Positions 34,364-46,643 of a stretch of 64,000 nt of DNA are shown one piece after another (position 1 is the stretch's first letter; each line of letters opens with the position of its first letter). The stretch is from the NCBI GenBank assembly GCA_037176885.1, contig JAWWNJ010000005.1:3224001-3288000 (forward strand), in the 5' to 3' direction. A program made the translations under genes and the position numbers. This DNA is from Favolaschia claudopus. Its lineage: Eukaryota; Basidiomycota; Agaricomycetes; Agaricales; Mycenaceae. A model generated the notes under the pieces. It saw only the letters and a program-made list of their open reading frames with translations, made no database searches and was not told the origin of the DNA.

Positions 34364-35834
34364 ATGGCCGGAGAGAGACCATTTATTCAATCGGATATGT
34401 GAGTGCTTAAAAGTATTCTTATGCTTCCTAATCAACAGCTAATTAAATTGGTAGTGCACAGTTGGGATCTGCGCGTCGTAAACCTTACGAGGACATAATC
34501 AATGCGCAGATTTCCAAGTTTCCCAAAGGGATGAACCTTCGCAAAACCAGTATTCCTGACATGCAAAAACTACTACTCGACCCTCGTTTGGGATTTACTA
34601 CGATCCAGCCTCTGGCCGCCATTCCGAGCCCAGGAGTAAGAGAGCACGGTATGTCCGAGTCAATTTATGTGCTCTATTCACAGCCATTTAATCCACAACA
34701 ACGTAGCGTCTCCATCCCCGTCCCAAACTAGTGTTCCTCCTTCCGGTTCAGATCTACCTCCGAGTATAATTATTGTATTCAATCCATATACGACGCTAAC
34801 CTTTGAATTTCTTGCAAATTCAGTCACTCCTCGGCAGACTCGTGCTGTTCAATTACTTATTCAAGATAGTCGAGGTCCTTCCGGAATTTCTAACGTATCT
34901 CAACGTGTTTTGCTCGCATTCGCCGATGCTGAAGACTGCGACAACGGGGAGTGGCGGGCTAGCAGTTCGGAAGTCTTTAGTGAGCTGCAAGCCTCGTTTG
35001 GACGTCTACAGGGTATTTCTATTCGTATCAATTCGGTTTCCCGTTTCTAAAATTTCTTCAGGCGCTGGGAAAATTGGAATTCCAGACCGCGAGGATAACA
35101 AGTACACGGAATTCTTTGTCACATTTAATTCGGCAGAGAACGAACAGGTCTTCGCACCGAGTATGAGTAATATCATCATTCCCAGGACGAACAGGCTCGA
35201 ACTACGCGTGGAACACGTAAGTTATCTCTTAGGGCTCGCTGCAATACTTATAAGAATGTTAAATCAGCATCCCAATCTGTTACCGACATCGTCGCAAACC
35301 AAGACGGAAATGATTCCCGCTGAATCAAATTCACCTCGGTCCACTTCTACTCTACCGAAGATCCCCGACGATGCAGTAAAATGGCTGCAGGAGAAGATTG
35401 AAAAGCGTACTGGGTATGCCACTTTCAATTCTAACCGCAACAAAGTGCTTCAGAACCGAGAACGCGTCGAATTTTGGAAGTTTGCGGCGCAGGTTGTTAC
35501 CATGTTTCACAAGACTGCTTGGCCAAGCTCTATTTTGTCTATCTCATCCACCAAGGTAAGCCGCCGAATATTCAGAAGTCCAGATCCTTACATCTGCCAG
35601 ACAATTACAATGGACGCGATACAAAAGGCTCTCCGCATTGGGGCAACAACTCTCAATGATGCGGTCAAGATGACTCGGATCGTTGAGATCTACACCAGGG
35701 AAGGCCCAAACTATAGTGAAGAGGTTGATTCAGAAACGCGCAAGGCCGAGGAGCCCTTAGAGAATGTCGGGGCTTCCACGCTCATGGCGTTTCTTCAGCA
35801 GTGGGCAGGGAATCACCCTATTGTTGAGAATTGA
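34364..35834 (+). CDS. Basidiomycete-specific hypothetical protein
   Basis: The start was chosen at 34364 (MAGERPFIQSD) because the sequence then splices (intron 34399-34454) into IAQLGSARRKPYEDIINAQI and IPDMQKLLLDPRLGFTT, the start pattern I know from this expanded mushroom family. A longer in-frame start at 34247 is possible. Further exons give FVTFNSAENEQVFAP and PRTNRLELRVEH. The last part is a conserved C-terminal domain: DDAVKWLQEKIEKRTGYATF, QNRERVEFWKFAAQ, IQKALRIGATTLNDAVKMTR and VEIYTREGP. No catalytic motif or signal peptide is seen and the function is unknown. The family is lineage-specific and often lies in transposon-rich DNA, as here next to a Crypton. Confidence 0.7.
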
Positions 35835-37423
35835 ACCCGTTTCTTAGGTGATTGGGAATCTAGCGACATTGTTTACTTTACAGACGTTGTGATAGTATAT
35901 TGCTTATCTTCTTTCTCTGCCTTTCTCTTGATCAGTCCCAAGGTGACACAGCTGCGCTGTTCGCATTGAAATCACGTCGAATCTATATGCCAATCCATGC
36001 ATTTTACTGTCAAAATGTCAGCTTGACATCTCTCTCTCATCAATCTCCAGCTTTCATTGCTTTGGCTTCGCCAACCACATCGGCGCGGAGGACTTGAACC
36101 GTGGAAAACTCTTGTGATCGCATCATTTTACCGCAACTCAACTTTCAAGGGTTCGTTCCTAGGTCCTGAGTGTCGATCCATTTAAGAGGTGAAACTCATT
36201 AGTTGGTCCAGGGTATCTAATATACAATGTCACAGTAAGGCTTCCTCAAGTACGAGATCGGAGAAGAGTTGCAATCAGTGTAATCAAGAAAATTCAACCG
36301 TGGGAATCTTTCATCAGTCAACTTGCGTTGGTTCTTGCGCGGTGCAGAATGGATATCTCATTCTGAACTTTTTAATTTAGAGGGAGAACCATTCAAGAAA
36401 CTCTATTTGAGTGTAACCTGGTGAGGATGACCACTTACCACTCTCCGAGAATCCGGTTCGTACCTGCACTTCCCTATTTAGGAAGTACATTGCAACTTCC
36501 ATGGGTTCTTACGAGGCGTACAATGAACATCTCATCTTGAGATTTTTCTTTCACATTGAGGGTTGTCCTGGAAACATAAACAGAGCCCAAGTGAGTCAGT
36601 ATTACCGCCGAACGCTCTCCAAGAATCCGGTCTGTACTGTCAATTCCCTATTTAGGAAGCACAACTTGCGCAAGTTCGTCTTGCTACAGCATGTGAGTCG
36701 ATATCTCCTTCTAACTTAGCAATTTTTTAGGTTAGAGGAGTTGAAGTATCGTGCTATAACGGCAAGAAAGACAAATCGGGGACTTGCATCAACCCGAGCC
36801 GTAACAGTCTCATGGTTCAAAGTCTTCTTCGTGGTTGAATGATGAGCAGCAAGTAGAGAGTGGCTATCCAAGTACCTTTTTCAGAGTCTAGAGTCACTTA
36901 CCTACCAATTTTATGGAGGAAGAAACTCGCAAGAAGACAGCGAAGCGAGTCACGTGATCGCGTTCAAAGTTGTAGTGCGTGATGAACGCGTCGCTGAGAG
37001 GTACCTGTGAAGAGGCTCACATCAGAATTAATTTCAAGTGGTACCAGGGAGTCCATAGTACCTATATCTACTTCACTTGCAGCTTCATTGATAGATTAAT
37101 GCAACTGCATAACTGTTTGAATGTTTTGACTCTGAATGTTGTACCGAAGTCAAACTCTTAAAATTGCGCAAGACTCTGATGATAGAATAGCTCAATATCA
37201 TTGTGGTACATGCTCCATAGCTCACTCTACTCGGTTCCAACTCGCCAGCTTCCCTGATTTCGTGGTTACGGAAATAACTTGGAAGATATCTGGGTATGAA
37301 CAATCAAGTGCTTGGCTGTATTTTGAATTCAATATCCAACTTGTCGCGAGGGAGTTTCAATTTACTCAACACTGCGCTTGTCTTGCATTGTATCCTTCCG
37401 GAAGAGAGGCAGAAAGAAAGGTT
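35835..37423. other. Gene-free stretch with a diverged tandem repeat
   Basis: I see no convincing gene. The one clear structure is a repeated block, CTCTCC(G/A)AGAATCCGGT then CCCTATTTAGGAAG, at 36441-36489 and 36615-36663, 174 bp apart and about 80% alike. Short ORFs are unconserved-looking. Confidence 0.5.
36441..36663 (+). repeat. Diverged direct repeat, about 174-bp period
   Basis: Two copies of a roughly 49-bp block (36441-36489 and 36615-36663), each containing AGAATCCGGT and TTCCCTATTTAGGAAG (itself partly palindromic). Possibly a remnant of a tandem or transposon end. Identity unknown. Confidence 0.55.
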
Positions 37424-40400
37424 TCATCGGATGAAGGTACATGATCTATCTAAGATGTCGACAGAAGCATTACGCTTGGTGCTTTGCAAATAATCGCAGA
37501 AAGACCGAACCGTAGGGAACGTTTTCGTGTCCTGCTCGTAAACCTCTCGAATGAACCGCAACGCAAGCTCAATATTCCAGTTGGGCTTTTCCGCTAGCCG
37601 ATTGATAAGGTCAATAACCTTTTTACGGCGCCCGTACTCATTCTTCAAAGTTTGAGTTCCAGTCCGCCATCGTGCTGCCCAGGTGTCGTTCATGTCGCGA
37701 ACCGACAAAAACCCACCAATTCCTTCTATCCATTCCGTCCAAATGTCTGTGATTTTCAACACGCGCGGGAACGTGTAACGAGGGAGAAAGGAACTGGTCT
37801 TTTCAACCCAGTCCCACTGGTGCCGTCTCAGTCGCTGGTCCGAATACTTGAGCGCAAGCACATTCCAAGCGGAAATTTGTGCCGCAGTGTGACCAGAAGC
37901 CGTCGCAATCGGAGGATTTAGCAAGGATGACGGAGTGAACGTCGAGAGAGAAGAGTCGGAAATGGTAGGAGGGGAAATTTGCGAAGGAGCCGCCGAAGCA
38001 AGAGTCGAGGGAAGCGGGACAGACGTGGAAGAAGCTGGCATGATCGCAACATCGTCGAAAGAGCCGCGTGAGAAGGAGATGTCCATGGGATCTCCCATGA
38101 ACGAGAAGTCTATGGGATCTCCCATGAACGTAAAGTCGTTCACCAGGGGGGCGGAATCTATTGTCAGGGTGGAGTAGCTGGCTTCAGCTGCACCCAGAGA
38201 CTGAGTTGGGGTCGGCAGAAGAGGGGGGATCGGAACTGGAGCGTGATTCATCAGCGCGGTAAGCTTCACTTCAATTTTTGAGTGACTTGCCTGGAATCTT
38301 CATCGTCTTTCTACTGCCCTTCCCCTTCCCCAGAGACTGCTGCATGAATTGTTGTGTAAGCACTTGAATCTGACACTCAAGGCGCTCGATATAGACCCGA
38401 GTTTCATCGCGTTCCGCTCGGTGAGCCAGAGAAACTCCTGCAAGCGCCCCCTGGAATCCTCGAACCAGATTTTGAGGCAGGTTCTTGAGAGCGAGGTTCG
38501 CTTCAGATTCGATCTGGTTAATGCGCTGAACGGAGGCGGCTGCAAACTGTTGAAAAGCAGCTGTGTTGAAAGGCGCATATTTGAAAAGGGGAGCGTCAGG
38601 ATATTGTTTGTAGATAAGCGCAGCGTCTTGGAGGATAACAGTCCGAAACCAGACAAGAAGCTTGAAAAACTGACGCAAAGCGATGTCGCGTGCGAAAGGA
38701 TTCTCCTTCTCGCGTTCTTCTAACGCCAGAAGAGCGTCTTGAATCCACGGAAAAATATCTGACATCAGTTCCCGTGGAGGTTCTACGATTGTAGTTAGTT
38801 TATGATCCTGACACGGCAAATATCGGAAAAACTCACCCAAAAATTCGCGCGCAAGAAAGTGAGTTTCCGGGCGGGTAGCATCAAACATAGCGGCACCGAG
38901 CAGCGCGTCAACAGGAAGAGCCCGGTCATAGCAGGGCCGAAATGACCCGCTTTCGCTCCATCCCCCCAACGCCTTCGCTCCGTCAACTGTAGCGCCGTAT
39001 TCGCGAGCTGTTTTGACGGAGTACTCGCGGCCGGCATGTGTAACCTTTGAAATACTGACACCATTTTTTTCATAGATAAGATTGACGCGCTTGCGATGAT
39101 CTTCATACGTAGCATGAGCGCTTCAAGCAGTTGGCAAGTCATGAATTTAGAAACGTACTGTCGTAGCTCATATCTGACATTGGATCCTGAGCCGACGGAA
39201 AGAGATGCATGCGATACCAATCACGCTTTCCGTAGTCCCCGTACTGAGGATCCGAGAAGTCGGGGACAAAATTCGGAATGGGGGCATTGCGAACATGAAA
39301 ATATGAGAAAAGAAGAAGAGCGATAGCTCCAACGGGGCAGAGCTCAACAAACCGGTGGCGGAATGCACCGAATTCGTCCGTTCTGCCCGTCTGATTATGC
39401 TTGGCATTATCAGCAATGAATGTTAGTGCCTGTGTTACGTGGTTGAGTGAAAGTGAATTTAAAACGATAAAAAGAATGAGAGGAAGAAACGCGCTCACAG
39501 GAACTATTTCTCCCAACCCCTTCGCATTCATAATGACATCGGTAGTGAACAGGTCCGAAATCAAAAGATGGCGCGTGTTATCGCCACGAAATGCGACGCC
39601 GCACGACGTCAAAAGCATCGCACGGTCTCGCAGACCAATGTAAATATTTTGAGGCCCTTTAAAGTCGGTGATGCACCACATGGAACATCTTTTCAGGTCT
39701 TCGGACGTGAAAGTATCTGTCATGAGCTCGTCAACAGAAATGAAATGAAACTTTAATTCACTGAAAAGCATACCTGCGTTCGTACCCTTGGCCTTGAGCG
39801 AATGAGCCATCTGTATGCGTTGAGGCTCTTTGTGAGAAGCAGCGCTTTCGTATTGTTTGATTCGAATATCAGTGCGCAGGCCGCGCTGAGCTTCGGGAAT
39901 ATCTGGATAGTTATGTTGGTTGTTCAATCGCCAATTTTCGAGGGCGCTGATAACGAGTTTCACTCCCGATACACCGAGAGTCGCAGTAGACTCCGTTCCA
40001 TCCAGTCGCTTGCGTTTCTGGATAAAAAATGTTAACCCATTCAACTCAACACATTAACATTCCACTTACCTGTGGACGAGTCGTTTCATACTGCAGAAAT
40101 AAAACCACCTTTGCAGGAATGATGGGAAACGCCGGAATTACGACGCGGGATGGATTCGTCGCGGCCAGTTGTGCTTGATTGCCATCCCACCACACCTGGT
40201 AATTGGTGACTTGTCGTGCATAGCTTCTGGCGGTTTCTTTGTCCGATTGCTCATCTGCAGCTATTTGTTGTCGAATGAGATGAGACTCCGCCTCAAGATC
40301 ATCAAGAGCCGCTTTCATCGCAGCACTCGACGACGACGACGAAGACCCAGGCGGGATCGGCGGCAAGGTAGCAAGGGACGGCGTGATAGCGGGTGGCAGG

Positions 40401-40603
40401 GACGGTGCACGGATATTAGCTACAACTTCGTTGTCAGAAGTAAAGCGGTATGGGGAGAATGGAATGGGTGGCAAAGGATGTCGAGTTGGTGTGGATGGAG
40501 TCGATGATATCGCCGAACTCCCGAGACGCTGTCGCTTTCTACCCAAGGGCGAGGGAGTTGCCGAGTGCTGAATGAACCTGAGCGGCCGACTTGGACTCGA
40601 CAT
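37424..40603 (-). CDS. Crypton-type tyrosine recombinase with GCR1_C-like tail
   Basis: The ATG (40603) starts a Ser/Pro-rich region, then a coiled part (ALDDLEAESHLIRQQIAADE). The recombinase-like core follows after introns: GVAFRGDNTRHLLISDLF (first Arg), LTFIADNAKHNQTGRTDEFG, FRHRFVELCPVGAIALLLF, then THAGREYSVKTAREYGAT with the HxxR box, and SFRPCYDRALPVDALLG with a likely nucleophile Tyr. The C-terminal part matches the GCR1_C pattern: HQWDWVEKTSSFLPRYTFPR, DIWTEWIEGIGGFLSVRDM and WAARWRTGTQTLKNEY. A GC-AG intron (about 38298-38244) joins KTMKIP to VPIPPLLPTP. This domain set (Ndc10-like YR plus GCR1_C) is typical of basidiomycete Cryptons, DNA transposons without inverted repeats. The R-HxxR-Y residues look intact. 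A domesticated gene of the same family is the alternative. No element ends were found. Confidence 0.8.
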
Positions 40604-41535
40604 TAAGAAAGCTACTGATATCCGAACGTTAGATACGTTGTAGATAGCTGGATAAATGAGTGGATTATACTCACTGTATAGAAAGATACTTTGATTATCA
40701 AGAATTGAATGTTGAGTTCACCGCTGCGATCTTGACTACGAAAGACAGGCCAAAATAAGGGATGCCACTAGGATCGGGGGGTTAGAGGATTAAAAAGACG
40801 CTCCGAAAGCCTACAGAGCACGTACAGAGACAATTAGAGCCCGCTTTGTTGTTTGACCAGGTTAACGGTGGGCACGAGTGCGACGGTGGCAAGCAAAGGT
40901 AGACGAGGATGTTGATGATGAAGTCCAAGAGATATATCCGAAATCCCGAAGGCAACAGCAATTAGCAGCCGTCCAGAGGACAATGTGAGCCACCAGAAGG
41001 ACAATAGAGTAAGGAAATGGGTGGCTATCTCCCGATTAAGCTAGTGGATGGCCAGAGACACTCGGAGAGCAGCTGATTAGGAGAAGGTAGACTTTGCAGG
41101 GAATTACGCGTCGAGGGGGTGGTAGAGTAAAATTAAGGCCGTCGGGATGTCGGGGCCTGCGTTGTAAAGTAGCCAACAGTCGGTGCTGGCACACGTCGAG
41201 CTCAAGAAGCAAGCGGCAATACCGTTTCGGGCAAGCTTAGAGCTGAAGGCAGGTGTGGGAACGGTGGCAATGCATTGATCGGCCCGCAAAATCCGCGATC
41301 AACCGTATATCGTATATTGTGACTGGGTACCTCGGTTAGCCCCTGGGTACGTACCCAGCGAGGTACCCAGCGGATAGCTACAGTCGTACATATACTCTAT
41401 ATACCAATAGACGCAAATTCGCTGACTATTTGTTTGTCAAAGTGCCAGTGGTTGCGAATGATTAATATTCTGGGCGAATTGAATTCAGCTCCCGTTATCC
41501 ATCAGAGTTCCGGGGAACTATACAAGGAGTTATGT
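40604..41535. other. Gene-free stretch with a perfect 16-bp palindrome
   Basis: No gene seen. CTGGGTACGTACCCAG at 41345-41360 is a perfect palindrome inside a GGGTACC-rich stretch (41324-41375), similar to the GGGTAC cluster at 33966-34017 on the other side of the Crypton/hypothetical block. Confidence 0.5.
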
Positions 41536-41977
41536 AGGCCCCCGGTCACTACCTATTAGGCGGGTCGGATTCGCGACCAGATTTTGGGCTGATTTACTCT
41601 ACGATTTTAGGTCCATCCGCCGCTGATTTACTCTATTTCCGACTTACATTGGGGGTAAACTTTGGTTTTTTCGCTCAATTTTCCTGTATTTCGGCCCATT
41701 TTCCGTCAAATTTGTTTCCTCGCCGTTATCTGTTCTTCTCCTGCTTGATTTCCGCTCAAAAACTTTAGCTGATGCGTTGAAAAGTCAATGTCCCGCGCCC
41801 GCCCATGAGTTACTAACCTCAAAATCTCTCTCGCGCTGCGCGCGATTTACTCTATGTCTGACCAGCCTTGGGTGTTTTCAGGTCGATTTACTCTATTTTC
41901 CTGACCTAGGTAAGCCGTTTTTGAGACGTTGTTTTACTCTATGGCCGACCCGCAGAATAGGTAGTGACCGGGGGCCT
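41536..41977. mobile_element. Non-autonomous DNA transposon (MITE), 442 bp
   Basis: The terminal inverted repeats read AGGCCCCCGGTCACTACCTA from both ends and extend, with two mismatches, to about 33 bp (to GCGGGTCGG). The 8-bp direct repeat AGTTATGT flanks the element exactly (41528-41535 and 41978-41985), so it is a target-site duplication. Five direct copies of a TTTACTCTA motif lie inside (41591, 41625, 41844, 41885 and 41931), placed toward the two ends like subterminal transposase-binding repeats. There is no coding capacity. An 8-bp duplication fits hAT-like elements, but the terminus lacks the usual hAT end, so the superfamily is open. Confidence 0.88.
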
Positions 41978-42611
41978 AGTTATGTGATCCTCTCCAAACG
42001 CAAGTTTGATCGGAACGCTCTGGCCATCGATCATCAACTCAGACAAACGCCGAGCCCCAACCGAGCCCTAAACTCGGCCAATCGCTTTTTGAACAAAGAA
42101 TTGAGTTTCTGTGCCTCTACAACTTGCCCAGCTTATCTCGACGGGTGTTCTTATCCCTCGAATCTTTGAATTTTTAGCCACGGCAACAAAATCAAACAGG
42201 CCACACGATTTCACGGTATCCAATTTGGTCGCCGGGGAAAAAAAATCGCCTGTCATGCAACGGCGACTCCGATCTTTTCTCCTTCCTCCTACCGTGAACT
42301 TGCCGTGAACCACCCTGCCTAATCACCAGCTGTCTGGTCTGCTACCGTCGTACTCGGATCCCCGGCAGGAACCGTTTGAAATGGAAAGAAAGCCAATGAA
42401 AAGAACTCAATCATTTGACTCTTCAAGGTTTGGGTGCCATGGTGGTGCCAAAGGTCCTACATCTCGCCCCGTTATACTCGGTCTGGGCATTCCAACAATA
42501 GACGGGGTTTGATATTCACCTCACATCGAATCCTTGCTACCTCAGGCAAAAGATCATTCACATATAGTTCGGCGTCAAAACTTTTCTCTCCAGGATTTTT
42601 CCCTGCTCATC

Positions 42612-45600
42612 ATGCGCGGACTCTCTTTCCTCGTCCCGCTACTGCTCTCCCACTCCGCTGTGTCGAATCGGTTTCACAAAGTGATAAACCACATCAAATC
42701 AGCGCAGGATAAAGCGTTCCATGAAGCGCTCCTCCAACAGCTAGCAGCTTCGCGCGGAAATGGCAGTGACAGCGTCATGTCCATGCACCCAGAACCACTC
42801 GTAGCGGACATTGATCTGAGTCTTCGACCTGCGGTGGACGCGGCATCCAACAGCAGCGGCGGCTTCGCGAATGGCTCAACGAGTTCATTTCAAATCTACA
42901 CTACGGACAGCCTTCCTACGTCTCCGGCGCCTTCTTCCGCTTGCGCTGCGGCTCTGACAGCTACTGTTGCATGCAACTCCACTGTTCCGCTAATGAGGTT
43001 CGTTTTAATTCTCTCTCGAAAGAGTCCTGAACAGTTGAATACTCATCGCTCATTGAATCAATTTATCAGCTCGTATCCATACCTCCTCATAAACGACCTC
43101 CCCACCATCTGCACCTCCTCCTGCGCCGCATCCCTCGCAACCTACCGTGCAAATGTCGTCTCAGCGTGCAAAAACTTCGGCATATCCGGCTCCAACAACG
43201 TCTCGTATCTTCCGTCTTTGGCAGTCGACACAATCGCCGGTCCCTACACCGTTCAATGTCTTCAAGATCCCACCTCAGGCAAATTCTGCGAACCAATGCT
43301 GGCGTCGTTCAACTCCACCGGTGGCTTGCTTTCGCTTCCCACCAATCAACTGTGCACATTCTGCACTCTGAAGACGTTGAATGCGACACTGTCGAACCCT
43401 GTGACGTATTCCATTCCAGTAGCCCAGTTGCTTTCGTCCGCTATCACCAAGTGCGGGAGGTACGATGAATCCTTCTAACGCTGTAAATATGCTAACAAAA
43501 GCTCAATCACAGTGCTTTCTCCTCATACAACGTCTCCGCCCCCGGCTCAACCCCAATCACAACCCCACCCTTTGGTACCCCTCCCTCCACCAACCCGGGC
43601 GCCGACTGTGCAGTCGCCGGCCACAACATCACAGTTCCATCCAACACAACGTGCTCCGCCCTCGCCCAAACCAACAGCGTCACCGTCTATTCCATCCTCT
43701 CAGCCAACCCCTTCCTCGTCGGCTCGTCCGACTGTTCCGTTGCAGCTGGAACCAAACTTTGTTTATTCAAAGCGTGCCAGACTTATCAGGTTGCGGCGAA
43801 TGATACTTGCGATAGCATTGCCGCAAGCTCCAAGTCGATTACGGGGACGCAGATTACGAGCACACAGTTGCAGTCGTTTAATCCTGATTTGGGGACGTAC
43901 TGTCAGCTTTTGTCGGCGAAGGTGGGGCAGACGATTTGCTTGATGCCGAATGGAGGGTTTCCGGATGTGTGTTTCCCTTTTCAATCCTCGTTATATCGAC
44001 GGGAATTAATGAGAATTATTTGATTCACTCTCAGGTGGGCGTCTCAACATCGAACAATCCTTCGGGTACCCCAACGACGTTCGCACCGATCCCGACCCCC
44101 ACTGTGGAAGGAACGACAAGCAACTGCGGGAAATACTATCAAGTCCAGCAGGGTGATATCTGCAATACGGTCGTTCTAGCGAATAGCATCTCTTTACCTG
44201 ATTTCCTCACTTTGAATCCTGGTGCGCGACCAATCAATATTCGATTCTCGCAGAAATAAATTCTCTTCTTTGCATAGAAATCGACGCCAACTGCACCAAC
44301 CTCTGGCTCGACTACTACTACTGCGTCGCTCCATACCCTCCTTTCACGTCGACCTCTGCCGCCCCGCTTCCCACCACCAACTACACGAGCGCCTCAATCT
44401 TCCAATATCCCATCCCATCGGCGTCGTATACGCCCGTGATGCAAACACAAGTGCTCACAGCCGCTGGGGTTCCTGTTCCGACGAACGTCGCGCCGGGGAC
44501 CAGGACTGTGGGGTGTGGATATTATTACAATGTCGCTGTAAGTCAACGATAATTCAATCCAAGTAACGAGAACTTATAATTGAAATCATTCGCTGCAGTC
44601 CGGCGATAGCATATCCACCATCAGCAATACCACCGGCCTCAACTCCACCGAGCTCGCGCTCTGGAACCCCCAGCTCGCATCTTCCCCTCCACCATTAACC
44701 CCAAACACCGCCCTCTGTGTCGTCTTCCCTCGAGGAAACTACACCCTCGCCGTTACCCCTGTTCCCGCGAATGTCGCTGCAAACGTCACCACCGCCCACT
44801 GCGCCCAATACTACACCATCGTGTCGGGCGACACCTGCCCCGGCGTCGAGTCGAAGTTCTTCATCGACGACTCGATGTTTAAGACCTTGAACCCCGGGAT
44901 CAACACCCAATGCACGAACATCGTACTCGGGCTGGCGTATTGCGTCTTCTCCATCTTCGCGCCCGACACCTCCGCACCGAGTGGTCCACCGGGGAACGTC
45001 GCGCCAGGGACTATCACGGAGGGATGCACCCAATATTATACCGTCGTTTCGGGGGATGGGTGTGCGAGTATTGAAAGCAAGTTCAATTTGACGTTATCCC
45101 AGTTTATTGCTATGAACCCCGAGATCAATACGGGGTGCACCAATCTCGCGTTGGGAGAGGCGTACTGCGTCGCCTCGAGTAATAGCATGTCCGGTGGGCC
45201 GCCTGCGAATGTCGCGCCGGGGACGATCACAGAAGGCTGTACCGAATACTACACGGTCGTCTCAGGCGACGGCTGCGCGAGTATCGAGAGCAAATTCCAT
45301 TTAACCCTCTCCCAATTCATCGCGATGAATCCCGAAATCAACTCTGGCTGCACCAATTTAGCACTCGCGGAGGCATACTGTGTCGCATCGAGCAACGCAA
45401 CCACACCCACCGGCCCCCCGTCTAACCTCGCTTCCGGCTCTCTGGGCAACTGCACCTCATATCACACCGTCGTCTCGGGCGACACCTGCTCCGCTATGGA
45501 CTCCAACGCGCACATCGCCTTGGCGGACTTCCTGCGCTGGAATCCCGAGATCAACGCGGCGTGTACGAATATCCAGCTTGATTTGGCGTATTGTGTCGGA

Positions 45601-45768
45601 GGGGGAGGGAATGCATGCGGGAAGGTGTATACGGTGGTTTCCGGGGACTCGTGTGCGGCTATTGTTAAGTCGCAGGGCGTGACGCAGGCGCGATTGAATG
45701 CGTTGAATCCGCAAATCAACTCGGCGTGCTCGAATTTGGATGTTGGGGAGAATCTTTGCGTTGGGTAG
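42612..45768 (+). CDS. Secreted multi-LysM chitin-binding protein
   Basis: The ATG (42612) is followed by a signal peptide (MRGLSFLVPLLLSHSAVS). A cysteine-rich N-terminal half comes next (introns 42998-43069 and 43460-43512; more near 43970-44035, 44230-44280 and 44540-44597). LysM modules follow: a degenerate one (YQVAANDTCDSIA), YYQVQQGDICNTVVLANSIS, a weak one lacking cysteines (YYNVASGDSISTI), then five regular ones with the form YYTVVSGDGCASIESKF ... NPEIN ... C-NLALGEAYCV, ending NLDVGENLCVG. Two adjacent modules (45033 and 45240 regions) are nearly identical and so duplicated recently. LysM binds chitin oligomers. With no catalytic domain it probably binds or shields chitin in the wall or masks fragments. 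It lies on the same chromosome arm as the GH18/CBM18 chitinase, 9.5 kb away; pairing of LysM proteins with such chitinases is known in fungi. Confidence 0.9.
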
Positions 45769-46643
45769 AGAATTCCTTTGTGGTGAATATTGTTAATGGT
45801 ATCAAATTATGTTTCTGTCCTCGGAGACTTTCACGTTCTAGCCAGGCTGTTCTGTAGGTGTATGAACGGAAAGGTGCGAATGAGGCTGCGATGAGAATTT
45901 CGTCAATAGACCTCGTCGATAACTTTTAATTCAGTTCACATGGATCTGAAATACCGAGATTTCGTCCAACCCTTATTCAATGTAGTATACGTATACGTAT
46001 TTTCAAGTTCAGGGAAACGGACAGGAACTTTGACGCGGTCACGTGATCGCAACACGCCAACACATTCGAGGCAATGATAGGACCATACAAAGCGATAAAC
46101 AGTGCATGCTTCCCGTGATGGAACAGTTGCGCTCGTATCCACGTTCCGATTCGCCCACCCTGCCGCGAAACCCAACCCCATCACCAGCCTGTGAATTCTT
46201 TCCACGACATCCACAGCTCCTCGTTCTCAACAGAGTCAGCTGGAAGTTGATCTGTAACATATTGTATCATATCTGAGGGCGGATCTGGAAATGTCTGTCA
46301 TGTGGAGTCTTGCGTCAACGCCCGACTTCATCCGAATTTTGGGAAAATATTGTTCACCTGAAGCCATTGTAAAATATTGTGCCAGTGGTGATTCTCAGAC
46401 GGGACACCGTACTGGAGACCGTATCAGTGAGAACCTACTCACTCGTCAATGGGCACCCTACTCACATCCCAAAATATCATCTCTCGAGAGATGTACGAGG
46501 TCAGAGAGCCTTGACTAGCACGCAATGCCTTGAGAAGCTCGGGAGAGGGCGGACAAGACCTCAATACGTAGGACCAAGCTGGTATGATCCTAATTGTGCC
46601 TCCGTCAATGAGGAGTGGAAGAGATAGACGAGAATCTGAAACC
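45769..46643. other. Intergenic between convergent genes
   Basis: Space between the LysM stop and the STAND-protein stop. Short ORFs on both strands (46043-46276 and similar) have no recognisable domain. Confidence 0.5.

Noticed and set aside
36050..36130. Possible tRNA (minus strand GGTTCAAGTCC, B-box-like)
   Set aside because: The T-stem does not pair and no matching acceptor stem is found.
41536..41977. Firm hAT assignment of the MITE
   Set aside because: The 8-bp duplication fits, but the AGGCCCCC terminus lacks the usual hAT end, so the class is left open.
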